This document shows, in pieces, positions 1 to 11,473 of a DNA stretch of 64,000 nucleotides. A model generated the notes under the pieces. It ran no database searches and had not been told where the DNA came from. It worked only from the letters and a program-made list of their open reading frames with translations. The stretch lies in contig NC_133570.1 of the NCBI RefSeq assembly GCF_048773025.1, positions 27,750,001-27,814,000 of the forward strand. The letters are read 5' to 3'. Numbering within the stretch: the first letter of the stretch is position 1; each line of letters begins with the position of its first letter. The DNA comes from Camelus bactrianus (lineage: Eukaryota; Chordata; Mammalia; Artiodactyla; Camelidae). The translations under genes were made by a program, and so were the position numbers.

Positions 1-36
1 AGGTTCGGGGCCACCCTTCACGCAGCTGCCTGGTGT

Positions 37-2695
37 CACAGGTGTTCCCTGGCAGGGAGAAGTCCGCTAAATACCTCCCCTGTCCATGGGGAGGCACTAG
101 ATGCTACCTGCTTTTCCAGCAAAACCCCCTCCTTTCCCCGGCAGCCCGCAAAGGGAGGGACTCTGGGAAGACACTCGAAGGGCTCCTAGGAGATCCCGGG
201 TGCTGCAGACAGAAGACGGAACCTCCCCACACTCAGAATTCCGGAACACGGCTGACTGAGTGGGGGAGGTTCGGGGCAGCCCTCCACGCAGCTGCCTGGT
301 GTCACAGGTGTTCCCTGGCAGGGGGAAGTCCGCTAATTACCTCCCCTGTCCATGGGGAGGCACATGATGCTACCTGCGTTTCCAGCCCAACCCCCGCCTT
401 TCACCGGCTGCCCTCACAGTGAGGGACTCTGGGAAGACACTCGAAGGGCTCCTAGGAGATCCCGGGTGCTGCAGACAGAAGACGGAACCTCCCCACACTC
501 AGAAATCCGGAACACGGCTGACTGTGTTGGGGAGGTTCGGGGCCGCCCTCCACGCAGCTGCCTGGTGTCACAGGTGTTCCCTGGCAGGGGGAAGTCCGCT
601 AATTACCTCCCCAGTCCATGGGGAGGCACATGATGCTACCTGTTTTTCCAGCCCAACCTCCGCCATTCCCCGGCAGCCCGCACAGGGAGGGACTGGGGGA
701 AGACACTCGAAGGGCTCCTAGGTGAACCCGGGTGCTGCAGACATAAGACGGAACCTCCCCACACTCAGAATTCCGGAACACGGATGACTGTGTGGGGGAG
801 GTTCGGTGCCGCCCTCCACGAGGCTGCCTTGTGTCACAGGTGTTCCCTGGCAGGTGGAAGTCCGCTAACTACCTCCCCTGTCCATGGGGAGGCACTAGAT
901 GCTACCTGCGTTTCCAGCCCAACCCCCGCCTTTCCCCGGCTGCCCTCACAGTGAGGGATTCTGGGAAGACACTCGAAGGGCTCCTAGGAGATCCCGGGTA
1001 CAGCAGACAGAAGACGGAACCTCCCCACACTCAGAATTCCGGAACACGGCTGACTGTGTGGGGGAGGTTCGGGGCCGCCCTCCACGCAGCTGCCTGGTGT
1101 CACAGGTGTTCCCTGGCAGGGGGAAGTCCGCTAATTACCTCCCCTGTCCATGGGGAGGCACATGATGCTACCTGCTTTTCCAGCCCAACCTTCGCCTTTC
1201 CCCGGCAGCCCGCACAGGGAGGGACTGGGGGAAGACACTCGAAGGGCTCCTAGGTGAACCCGGGTGCTGCAGACATAAGACGGAACCTCCCCACACTCAG
1301 AATTCCGGAACACGGATGACTGCGTGGGGGAGGTTCGGGGCCGCCCTCCACGCAGCTGCCTGGTGTCACAGGTGTTCCCTGGCAGGGGGAAGTCCGCTAA
1401 TTACCTCCCCTGTCCATGGGGAGGCACTAGATGCTACCTGCGTTTCCAGCACAACCCCCGCCTTTCCCCGGCAGCCCGCACTGGGAGGGACTCTGGGAAG
1501 ACACTCGAAGGGCTCCTAGGAGATCCCGGGTGCTGCAGACAGAAGACGGAACCTCCCCACACTCAGAATTCCGGAACATGGCTGACTGTGTGGGGGAGGT
1601 TCGGGGCCACCCTTCACGCAGCTGCCTGGTGTCACAGGTGTTCCCTGGCAGGGAGAAGTCCGCTAAATACCTCCCCTGTCCATGGGGAGGCACTAGATGA
1701 TACCTGATTTCCAGCACAACCCCCTCCTTTCCCCGGCAGCCCGCAAAGCGAGGGACTCTGGGAAGACACTCGAAGGGCTCCTATGAGATCCCGGGTGCTG
1801 CAGACAGAAGACGGAACCTCCCCACACTCAGAATTCCGGAACACGGGTGACTGTGTGGGTGAGGTTTAGGGCCGCACTCCACGCAGCTTCCTGGTGTCAC
1901 AGGTGTTCCCTGGCAGGGGGAAGTCCGCTAATTACCTCCCCTGTCCATGGGGAGGCACTAGATGCTACCTGCGTTTCCAGCCCAACCCCCGCCTTTCCCC
2001 GGCTGCCCTCACAGTGAGGGTCTCTGGGAAGACACTCGAAGGGCTCCTAGGAGATCCCGGGTGCTGCAGACAGAAGACGGAACCTCCCCACACTCAGAAT
2101 TCCGGAACACGGCTGACTGTGTGGGGGAGGTTCGGGGCCGCCCTCCACGCAGCTGCCTGGTGTCACAGGTGTTCCCTGGCAGGGGGAAGTCCGCTAATTA
2201 CCTCCCCTGTCCATGGGGAGGCACATGATGCTACCTGCTTTTCCAGCCCAACCTCCGCCATTCCCCGACAGCCCGCACAGGTAGGGACTGGGGGAAGACA
2301 CTCGAAGGGCTCCTAGGTGAACCCGGGTGCTGCAGACATAAGACGGAACCTCCCCACACTCAGAATTCCGGAACACGGATGACTGTGTGGGGGAGGTTCG
2401 GTGCCGCCCTCCACGAGGCTGCCTTGTGTCACAGGTGTTCCCTGGCAGGTGGAAGTCCGCTAATTACCTCCCCTGTCCATGGGGAGGCACTAGATGCTAC
2501 CTGCGTTTCCAGCCCAACCCCCTCCTTTCCTCGGCAGCCCGCACTGGGACGGACTGGGGGAAGACACTCGAAGGGCTCCTAGGAGATCCCGGGTGCTGCA
2601 GACAGAAGACGGAACCTCCCCACACTCAGAATTCCGGAACACGGCTGACTGTGTGGGGGAGGTTCGGGGCCGCCCTCCACGCAGCTGCCTGGTGT
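37..2695 (+). repeat. Mixed block, ten units
   Basis: Order: B, C/D chimera (303), C, D, C, A, B, D, C, E. Unit 303 starts like C (CACATGATG) and finishes like D (GGCTGCCCTCACAG), a crossover product. Unit 1633 is 265 bp because of a one-base loss near 1700-1712, where the usual CTGCTTTTCC reads as CTGATTTCC. C units alternate with D, A or E without a stable period, so this looks like the eroded flank of the trimer array that follows. Positions 1-36 are the tail of an incomplete unit. Confidence 0.8.
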
Positions 2696-5621
2696 CACAG
2701 GTGTTCCCTGGCAGGGGGAAGTCCGCTAATTACCTCCCCTGTCCATGGGGAGGCACATGATGCTACCTGCTTTTCCAGCCCAACCTCCGCCATTCCCCGG
2801 CAGCCCGCACAGTGAGGGACTGGGGGAAGACACTCGAAGGGCTCCTAGGTGAACCCGGGTGCTGCAGACAGAAGACGGAACCTCCCCACACTCAGAATTC
2901 CGGAACACGGATGACTGTGTGGAGGAGGTTCGGGGCCGCCCTCCACGCAGCTGCCTGGTGTCACAGGTGTTCCCTGGCAGGGGGAAGTCCGCTAATTACC
3001 TCCCCTGTCCATGGGGAGGCACTAGATGCTACCTGCGTTTCCAGCCCAACCCCCACCTTTCCCCGGCAGCCCGCACTGGGAGGGACTCGGGGAAGACACT
3101 CGAAGGGCTCCTAGGAGATCCCGGGTGCTGCAGACAGAAGACGGAACCTCCCCACACTCAGAATTCCGGAACATGGCTGACTGTGTGGGGGAGGTTCGGG
3201 GCCACCCTTCACGCAGCTGCCTGGTGTCACAGGTGTTCCCTGGCAGGGAGAAGTCCGCTAAATACCTCCCCTGTCCATGGGGAGGCACTAGATGCTACCT
3301 GCTTTTCCAGCAAAACCCCCTCCTTTCCCCGGCAGCCCGCAAAGGGAGGGACTCTGGGAAGACACTCGAAGGGCTCCTAGGAGATCCCGGGTGCTGCAGA
3401 CAGAAGACGGAACCTCCCCACACTCAGAATTCCGGAACACGGCTGACTGAGTGGGGGAGGTTCGGGGCAGCCCTCCACGCAGCTGCCTGGTGTCACAGGT
3501 GTTCCCTGGCAGGGGGAAGTCCGCTAATTACCTCCCCTGTCCATGGGGAGGCACATGATGCTACCTGCTTTTCCAGCCCAACCTCCGCCATTCCCCGGCA
3601 GCCCGCACAGGGAGGGACTGGGGGAAGACACTCGAAGGGCTCCTAGGTGAACCCGGGTGCTGCAGACAGAAGACGGAACCTCCCCACACTCAGAATTCCG
3701 GAACACGGATGACTGTGTGGGGGAGGTTCTGGGCCGCCCTCCACGCAGCTGCCTGGTGTCACAGGTGTTCCCTGGCAGGGGGAAGTCCGCTAATTACCTC
3801 CCCTGTCCATGGGGAGGCACTAGATGCTACCTGCGTTTCCAGCCCAACCCCCGCCTTTCCCCAGCAGCCCGCACTGGGAGGGACTCGGGGAAGACACTCG
3901 AAGGGCTCCTAGGAGATCCCGGGTGCTGCAGACAGAAGACGGAACCTCCCCACACTCAGAAATCCGGAACATGGGTGACTGTGTGGGGGAGGTTCGGGGC
4001 CACCCTTCACGCAGCTGCCTGGTGTCACAGGTGTTCCCTGGCAGGGAGAAGTCCGCTAAATACCTCCCCTGTCCATGGGGAGGCACTAGATGCTACCTGC
4101 TTTTCCAGCACAACCCCCTCCTTTCCCCGTCAGCCCGCAAAGCGAGGGACTCTGGGAAGACACTCGAAGGGCTCCTAGGAGATCCCGGGTGCTGCAGACA
4201 GAAGACGGAACCTCCCCACACTCAGAATTCCGGAACACGGATGACTGTGTGGGGGAGGTTCGGGGCCGCCCTCCACGCAGCTGCCTGGTGTCACAGGTGT
4301 TCCCTGGCAGGGGGAAGTCCGCTAATTACCTCCCCTGTCCATGGGGAGGCACATGATGCTACCTGCTTTTCCAGCCCAACCTCCGCCATTCCCCGGAAGC
4401 CCGCACAGGGAGGGACTGGGGGAAGACACTCGAAGGGCTCCTAGGTGAACCCGGGTGCTGCAGACAGAAGACGGAACCTCCCCACACTCAGAATTCCGGA
4501 ACACGGATGACTGTGTGGGGGAGGTTCTGGGCCGCCCTCCACGCAGCTGCCTGGTGTCACAGGTGTTCCCTGGCAGGGGGAAGTCCGCTAATTACCTCCC
4601 CTGTCCATGGGGAGGCACTAGATGCTACCTGCGTTTCCAGCCCAACCCCCGCCTTTCCCCGGCAGCCCGCACTGGGAGGGACTCGGGGAAGACACTCGAA
4701 GGGCTCCTAGGAGATCCCGGGTGCTGCAGACAGAAGACGGAACCTCCCCACACTCAGAATTCCGGAACATGGCTGACTGTGTGGGGGAGGTTCGGGGCCA
4801 CCCTTCACGCAGCTGCCTGGTGTCACAGGTGTTCCCTGGCAGGGAGAAGTCCGCTAAATACCTCCCCTGTCCATGGGAAGGCACTAGATGCTACCTGCTT
4901 TTCCAGCACAACCCCCTCCTTTCCCCGGCAGCCCGCAAAGGGAGGAACTCTGGGAAGACACTCGAAGGGCTCCTAGGAGATCCCGGGTGCTGCAGACAGA
5001 AGACGGAACCTCCCCACACTCAGAATTCCGGAACACGGCTGACTGTGTGGGGGAGGTTCGGGGCCGCCCTCCACGCAGCTGCCTGGTGTCACAGGTGTTC
5101 CCTGGCAGGGGGAAGTCCGCTAATTACCTCCCCTGTCCATGGGGAGGCACATGATGCTACCTGCTTTTCCAGCCCAACCTCCGCCATTCCCCGGCAGCCC
5201 GCACAGGGAGGGACTGGGGGAAGACACTCGAAGGGCTCCTAGGTGAACCCGGGTGCTGCAGACATAAGACGGAACCTCCCCACACTCAGAATTCCGGAAC
5301 ACGGATGACTGTGTGGGGGAGGTTCGGTGCCGCCCTCCACGCAGCTGCCTTGTGTCACAGGTGTTCCCTGGCAGGGGGAAGTCCGCTAATTACCTCCCCT
5401 GTCCATGGGGAGGCACTAGATGCTACCTGCGTTTCCAGCCAAACCCCCGCCATTCCCCGGCAGCCCGCACTGGGAGGGACTCGGGGAAGACACTCGAAGG
5501 GCTCCTAGGATATCCCGGGTGCTGCAGACAGAAGACGGAACCTCCCCACACTCAGAATTCCGGAACATGGCTGACTGTGTGGGGGAGGTTCGGGGCCACC
5601 CTTCACGCAGCTGCCTGGTGT
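2696..5621 (+). repeat. Higher-order repeat, C-A-B trimer (798 bp)
   Basis: Eleven units in the order C-A-B, C-A-B, C-A-B, C-A. C units start at 2696, 3494, 4292 and 5090, A units at 2962, 3760, 4558 and 5356, and B units at 3228, 4026 and 4824, each spaced by exactly 798 bp. Private variants such as the ATGGCTGAC tail of A with CCACCCTTCACGC repeat at the same phase, showing that the trimer, not the monomer, was the unit of amplification. About 3.7 copies survive. A few later substitutions distinguish the copies, for example CATGGGAAGG in unit 4824. Confidence 0.93.
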
Positions 5622-8600
5622 CACAGGTGTTCCCTGGCAGGGAGAAGTCCGCTAATTACCTCCCCTGTCCATGGGGAGGCACTAGATGCTACCTGCGTTT
5701 CCAGCCCAACCCCCTCCTTTCCTCGGCAGCCCGCACTGGGACGGACTGGGGGAAGACACTCGAAGGGCTCCTAGGAGATCCCGGGTGCTGAAGACAAAAG
5801 ACGGATCCTCCCCACACTCAGAATCCCGGAACACGTCTGACTGTGTGGGTGAGGTTTAGGGCCGCCCTCCACGCAGCTGCCTGGTGTCCCAGGTGTTCCC
5901 TGGCAGGGGGAAGTCCGCTAATTACCTCCCCTGTCCATGGGGAGGCACTAGATGCTACCTGCGTTTCCAGCACAACCCCCTCCTTTCCCCGGCAGCCCGC
6001 ACTGGGAGGGACTCGGGGAAGACACTCGAAGGGCTCCTAGGAGATCCCGGGTGCTGCAGACAGAAGACGGAACCTCCCCACACTCAGAATTCCGGAACAC
6101 GGGTGACTGTGTGGGTGAGGTTTAGGGCCGCACTCCACGCAGCTTCCTGGTGTCACAGGTGTTCCCTGGCAGGGGGAAGTCCGCTAATTACCTCCCCTGT
6201 CCATGGGGAGGCACTAGATGCTACCTGCTTTTCCAGCCCATCCCCAGCCTTTCCCCGGCTGCCCTCACAGTGAGGGACTCTGGGAAGACACTCGAAGGGC
6301 TCCTAGGAAAACCCGGGTGCTGCAGACAGAAGACGGAACCTCCCCACACTCAGAATTCCGGAACACGGCTGACTGTGTGGGTGAGGTTTAGGGCCGCACT
6401 CCACGCAGCTTCCTGGTGTCACAGGTGTTCCCTGGCAGGGGGAAGTCCGCTAATTACCTCCCCTGTCCATGGGGAGGCACTAGATGCTACCTGCTTTTCC
6501 AGCCCATCCCCAGCCTTTCCCCGGCTGCCCTCACAGTGAGGGACTCTGGGAAGACACTCGAAGGGCTCCTAGGAATACCCGGGTGCTGCAGACAGAAGAC
6601 GGAACCTCCCCACACTCAGAATTCCGGAACACGGCTGACTGTGTGGGGGAGGTTCGGGGCCGCCCTCCACGCAGCTGCTTGGTGTCACAGGTGTTCCCTG
6701 GCAGGGGGAATTCCGCTAATTACCTCCCCTGTCCATGGGGAGGCACATGATGCTACCTGCTTTTCCAGCCCAACCCCCTCCTTTCCTCGGCAGCCCGCAC
6801 TGGGACCGACTGGGGGAAGACACTCGAAGGGCTCCTAGGAGATCCCGGGTGCTGCAGACAAAAGACGGATCCTCCCCATACTCAGAATCCCGGAACACGT
6901 CTGACTGTATGGGTGAGGTTTAGGGCCGCCCTCCACGCAGCTGCCTGGTGTCACAGGTGTTCCCTGGCAGGGAGAAGTCAGCTAATTACCTCCCCTGTCC
7001 ATGGGGAGGCACTAGATGCTACCTGCGTTTCCAACCCAACCCCCTCCTTTCCTCGGCAGCCCGCACTGTGAAGGACTGGGGGAAGACACTCGAAGGGCTC
7101 CTAGGAGATCCCGGGTGCTGCAGACAGAAGACGGAACCTCCCCACACTCAGAATTCTGGAACACGCGTGACTGTGTGGGTGAGGTTTAGGGCCGCACTCC
7201 ACGCAGCTTCCTGGTGTCACAGGTGTTCCCTGGCAGGGGGAAGTCCGCTAATTACCTCCCTTGTCCATGGGGAGGCACTAGATGTAACCTGCGTTTCCAG
7301 CCCAACCCCCGCCTTTCCCCGGCTGCCCTCACAGTGAGGGACTGTGGGAAGACCCTCGAAGGGCTCCTAGGAGATCCCGGGTGCTGCAGACAGAAGACGG
7401 AACCTCCCCACACTCAGAATTCCGGAACACGGATGACTGTGTGGGGGAGGTTCGGGGCCGCTCTCCACGCAGCTGCCTGGTGTCACAGGTGTTCCCTGGC
7501 AGGGGGAAGTCCGCTAATTACCTCCCTTGTCCATGGGGAGGCACATGATGCTACCTGTTTTTCCAGCCCAACCTCCGCCATTCCCCGGCAGCCCGCACAG
7601 GGAGGGACTGGGGGAAGACACTCGAAGGGCTCCTAGGTGAACCCGGGTGCTGCAGACATAAGACGGAACCTCCCCACACTCAGAATTCCGGAACACGGAT
7701 GACTGTGTGGGGGAGGTTCGGTGCCGCCCTCCACGCAGCTGCTTTGTGTCACAGGTGTTCCCTGGCAGGTGGAAGTCCGCTAATTACCTCCCCTGTCCAT
7801 GGGGAGGCACTAGATGCTACCTGCTTTTCCAGCACAACCCCCTCCTTTCCCCGGCAGCCCGCAAAGGGAGGGACTCTGGGAAGACACTCGAAGGGCTCCT
7901 AGGAGATCCCGGGTGCTGCAGACAGAAGACGGAACCTCCCCACACTCAGAATTCCGGAACACGGGTGACTGTGTGGGTGAGGTTTAGGGCCGCACTCCAC
8001 GCAGCTTCCTGGTGTCACAGGTGTTCCCTGGCAGGGGGAAGTCCGCTAATTACCTCCCCTGTCCATGGGGAGGCACTAGATGCTACCTGCGTTTCCAGCC
8101 CAACCCCCGCCTTTCCCCGGCTGCCCTCACAGTGAGGGACTCTGGGAAGACACTCGAAGGGCTCCTAGGAGATCCCGGGTGCTGCAGACAGAAGACGGAA
8201 CCTCCCCACACTCAGAATTCCGGAACACGGATGACTGTGTGGGGGAGGTTCGGGGCCGCCCTCCACGCAGCTACCTGGTGTCACAGGTGTTCCCTGGCAG
8301 GGGGAAGTCCGCTAATTACCTCCCCTGTCCATGGGGAGGCACATGATGCTACCTGCTTTTCCAGCCCAACCTCCGCCATTCCCCGGCAGCCCGCACAGGG
8401 AGGGACTGGGGGAAGACACTCGAAGGGCTCCTAGGTGAACCCGGGTGCTGCAGACAGAAGACGGAACCTCCCCACACTCAGAATTCCGGAACACGGATGA
8501 CTGTGTGGGGGAGGTTCGGGGCCGCCCTCCACGCAGCTGCCTGGTGTCACAGGTGTTCCCTGGCAGGGGGAAGTCCGCTAATTACCTCCCCTGTCCATGG

Positions 8601-9079
8601 GGAGGCACTAGATGCTACCTGCGTTTCCAGCCCAACCCCCGCCTTTCCCCGGCAGCCCGCACTGGGAGGGACTCGGGGAAGACACTCGAAGGGCTCCTAG
8701 GAGATCCCGGGTGCTGCAGACAGAAGACGGAACCTCCCCACACTCAGAATTCCGGAACATGGCTGACTGTGTGGGGGAGGTTCGGGGCCACCCTTCACGC
8801 AGCTGCCTGGTGTCACAGGTGTTCCCTGGCAGGGGGAAGTCCGCTAATTTCCTCCCTTGTCCATGGGGAGGCACATGATGCTACCTGCTTTTCCAGCCCA
8901 ACCTCCGCCATTCCCCGACAGCCCGCACAGGGAGGGACTGGGGGAAGGCCCTCGAAGGGCTCCTAGGTGAACCCGGGTGCTGCAGACATAAGACGGAACC
9001 TCCCCACACTCAGAATCCTGGAACACGTCTGACTGTGTGGGTGAGGTTTAGGGCCGCCCTCCACGCAGCTGCCTGGTGT
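5622..9079 (+). repeat. Mixed block, thirteen units
   Basis: Order: E, A/B chimera, D, D, E, E', D, C, B, D, C, A, C. The two D units at 6154 and 6420 share GCCCATCCCCAGCC and differ visibly at AGGAAAACCC versus AGGAATACCC, so they are a recent single-unit duplication. Unit 5888 carries a B-like CACAAC and CTCCTTTCCCC followed by an A-like GCACTGGGAGGGACTCGG, a chimera. No HOR period longer than one unit is evident. All units are 266 bp. Confidence 0.8.
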
Positions 9080-9345
9080 CACAGGTGTTCCCTGGCAGGG
9101 AGAAGTCCGCTAATTACCTCCCCTGTCCATGGGGAGGCACAAGATGCTACCTGCTTTTCCAGCCCAACCCCCGCATTTCCCCGGCAGCCCGCACTGGGAG
9201 GGTCTCGGGGAAGACACTCGAAGGGCTCCTAGGAGATCCCGGGTGCTGCAGACAGAAGACGGAACCTCCCCACACTCAGAATTCCGGAACACGGCTGACT
9301 GTGTGGGGGAGGTTCGGGGCCGCCCTCCACGCAGCTGCCTGGTGT
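9080..9345 (+). repeat. Representative unit, type A'' (CACAAGATG variant)
   Basis: An A-like unit distinguished by CACAAGATG in place of CACTAGATG, CTGCTTTTCC in place of CTGCGTTTCC, GCATTTCCCC instead of GCCTTTCCCC, and GGGTCTCGGGG. Copies at 10144, 27164, 52164, 53757 and 60936 share these marks, and units at 49773 and 56949 share most of them. A closely related A' form, with CACAAGATG but GCCTTTCCCC, sits at 12804, 15730 and 18390, always followed by an E' unit. The A'/A'' forms therefore mark copied cassettes rather than random mutation. Confidence 0.85.
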
Positions 9346-10941
9346 CACAGGTGTTCCCTGGCAGGGAGAAGTCCGCTAATTACCTCCCCTGTCCTTGGGG
9401 AGGCACTAGATGCTACCTGCTTTTCCAGCACAACCCCCTCCTCTCCCCGGCTGCCCGCAAAGGGAGGGACTCTGGGAAGACACTCGAAGGGCTCCAAGGA
9501 GATCCCGGGTGCTGCAGACAGAAGACGGAACCTCCCCACAATCAGAATTCCAGAACACGGCTGACTGTGTGGGGGAGGTTCGGGGCCGCTCTCCACGCAG
9601 CTGCCTGGTGTCACAGGTGTTCCCTGGCAGGGGGAATTCCGCTAATTACCTCCCTTGTCCATGGGGAGGCACATGATGCTACCTGCTTTTCCAGCCCAAC
9701 CTCCGCCATTCCCCGGCAGCCCGCACAGGGATGGACTGGGGGAAGGCCCTCGAAGGGCTCCTAGTTGAACCCGGTTGCTGCAGACATAAGACGGAACCTC
9801 CCCACACTCAGAATTCCGGAACACGGATGACTGTGTGGGGGAGGTTCGGGGCCGCCCTCCACGCAGCTACCTGGTGTCACAGGTGTTCCCTGGCAGGGGG
9901 AAGTCCGCTAATTACCTCCCCTGTCCATGGGGAGGCACATGATGCTACCTGCTTTTCCAGCCCAACCTCCGCCATTCCCCGGCAGCCCGCACAGGGAGGG
10001 ACTGGGGGAAGACACTCGAAGGGCTCCTAGGTGAACCCGGGTGCTGCAGACAGAAGACGGAACCTCCCCACACTCAGAATACCGGAACACGGATGACTGT
10101 GTGGGGGAGGTTCGGGGCCACCCTTCACGCAGCTGCCTGGTGTCACAGGTGTTCCCTGGCAGGGAGAAGTCCGCTAATTACCTCCCCTGTCCATGGGGAG
10201 GCACAAGATGCTACCTGCTTTTCCAGCCCAACCCCCGCATTTCCCCGGCAGCCCGCACTGGGAGGGTCTCGGGGAAGACACTCGAAGGGCTCCTAGGAGA
10301 TCCCGGGTGCTGCAGACAGAAGACGGAACCTCCCCACACTCAGAATTCCGGAACACGGCTGACTGTGTGGGGGAGGTTCGGGGCCGCCCTCCACGCAGCT
10401 GCCTGGTGTCACAGGTGTTCCCTGGCAGGGAGAAGTCCGCTAATTACCTCCCCTGTCCTTGGGGAGGCACTAGATGCTACCTGCTTTTCCAGCACAACCC
10501 CCTCCTCTCCCCGGCTGCCCGCAAAGGGAGGGACTCTGGGAAGACACTCGAAGGGCTCCAAGGAGATCCCGGGTGCTGCAGACAGAAGACGGAACCTCCC
10601 CACAATCAGAATTCCAGAACACGGCTGACTGTGTGGGGGAGGTTCGGGGCCGCTCTCCACGCAGCTGCCTGGTGTCACAGGTGTTCCCTGGCAGGGGGAA
10701 TTCCGCTAATTACCTCCCTTGTCCATGGGGAGGCACATGATGCTACCTGCTTTTCCAGCCCAACCTCCGCCATTCCCCGGCAGCCCGCACAGGGATGGAC
10801 TGGGGGAAGGCCCTCGAAGGGCTCCTAGTTGAACCCGGGTGCTGCAGACATAAGACGGAACCTCCCCACACTCAGAATTCCGGAACAAGGATGACTGTGT
10901 GGGTGAGGTTTAGGGCCGCCCTCCACGCAGCTGCCTGGTGT
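9080..10941 (+). repeat. Four-unit tandem duplication (1064 bp)
   Basis: Order: A'', B, C, C, A'', B, C. The segment from about 9064 to 9823 matches 10128 to 10887 at an offset of 1064 bp, with one difference seen near 9775. Shared private marks include GTCCTTGGGG and CTCCAAGG in the B units and CACAGGGATGGAC, AAGGCCCTCG and CTAGTTGAAC in the C units. The similarity ends at the A/C difference at 9824, where the second copy passes into AAGGATGAC and a different neighbour. A third copy lies near 27164-27907. Confidence 0.9.
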
Positions 10942-11473
10942 CACAGGTGTTCCCTGGCAGGTGGAAGTCCGCTAAACACCTCCCCTGTCCATGGGGAGGC
11001 ACAAGATGCTACCTGCGTTTCCAGCACAACCCCCTCCTTTCCCCGGCATCCCGCAAAGGGAGGGACTCTGGGAAGACACTCGAAGGGCTCCTAGGAGATC
11101 CCGGGTGCTGCAGACAGAAGACAGAACCTCCCCACAATCAGAATTCCAGAACACGGCTGACTGTGTGGGGGAGGTTCGGGGCCGCCCTCCACGTAGTTGC
11201 CTGGTGTCACAGGTGTTCCCTGGCAGGGAGAAGTCCGCTAATAACCTCCCCTGTCCATGGGGAGGTACTAGATGCTACCTGCGTTTCCAGCCCATCCCCC
11301 TCCTTTCCTCGGCAGCCCGCACTGGGACCGACTGGGGGAAGACACTCGAAGGGCTCCTTGGAGATCCCGGGTGCTGCAGACAAAAGACGGATCCTCCCCA
11401 CACTCAGAATCCCGGAACACGTCTGACTGTGTGGGTGAGGTTTAGGGCCGCCCTCCACGCAGCTGCCTGGTGT
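10942..11473 (+). repeat. Two linking units (B, E)
   Basis: A B unit at 10942, with CAGGTGGAAG, CTAAACACC and CACAAGATG, and an E unit at 11208, with GCTAATAACC and GGAGGTACTAG. They join the duplicated A''-B-C block to the first F cassette. Both are repeated in the distant copy at 27962 and 28228. The E unit recurs at 13868 with the same GCTAATAACC and GGTACTAG, whereas 28228 has GGCACTAG. Confidence 0.85.
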
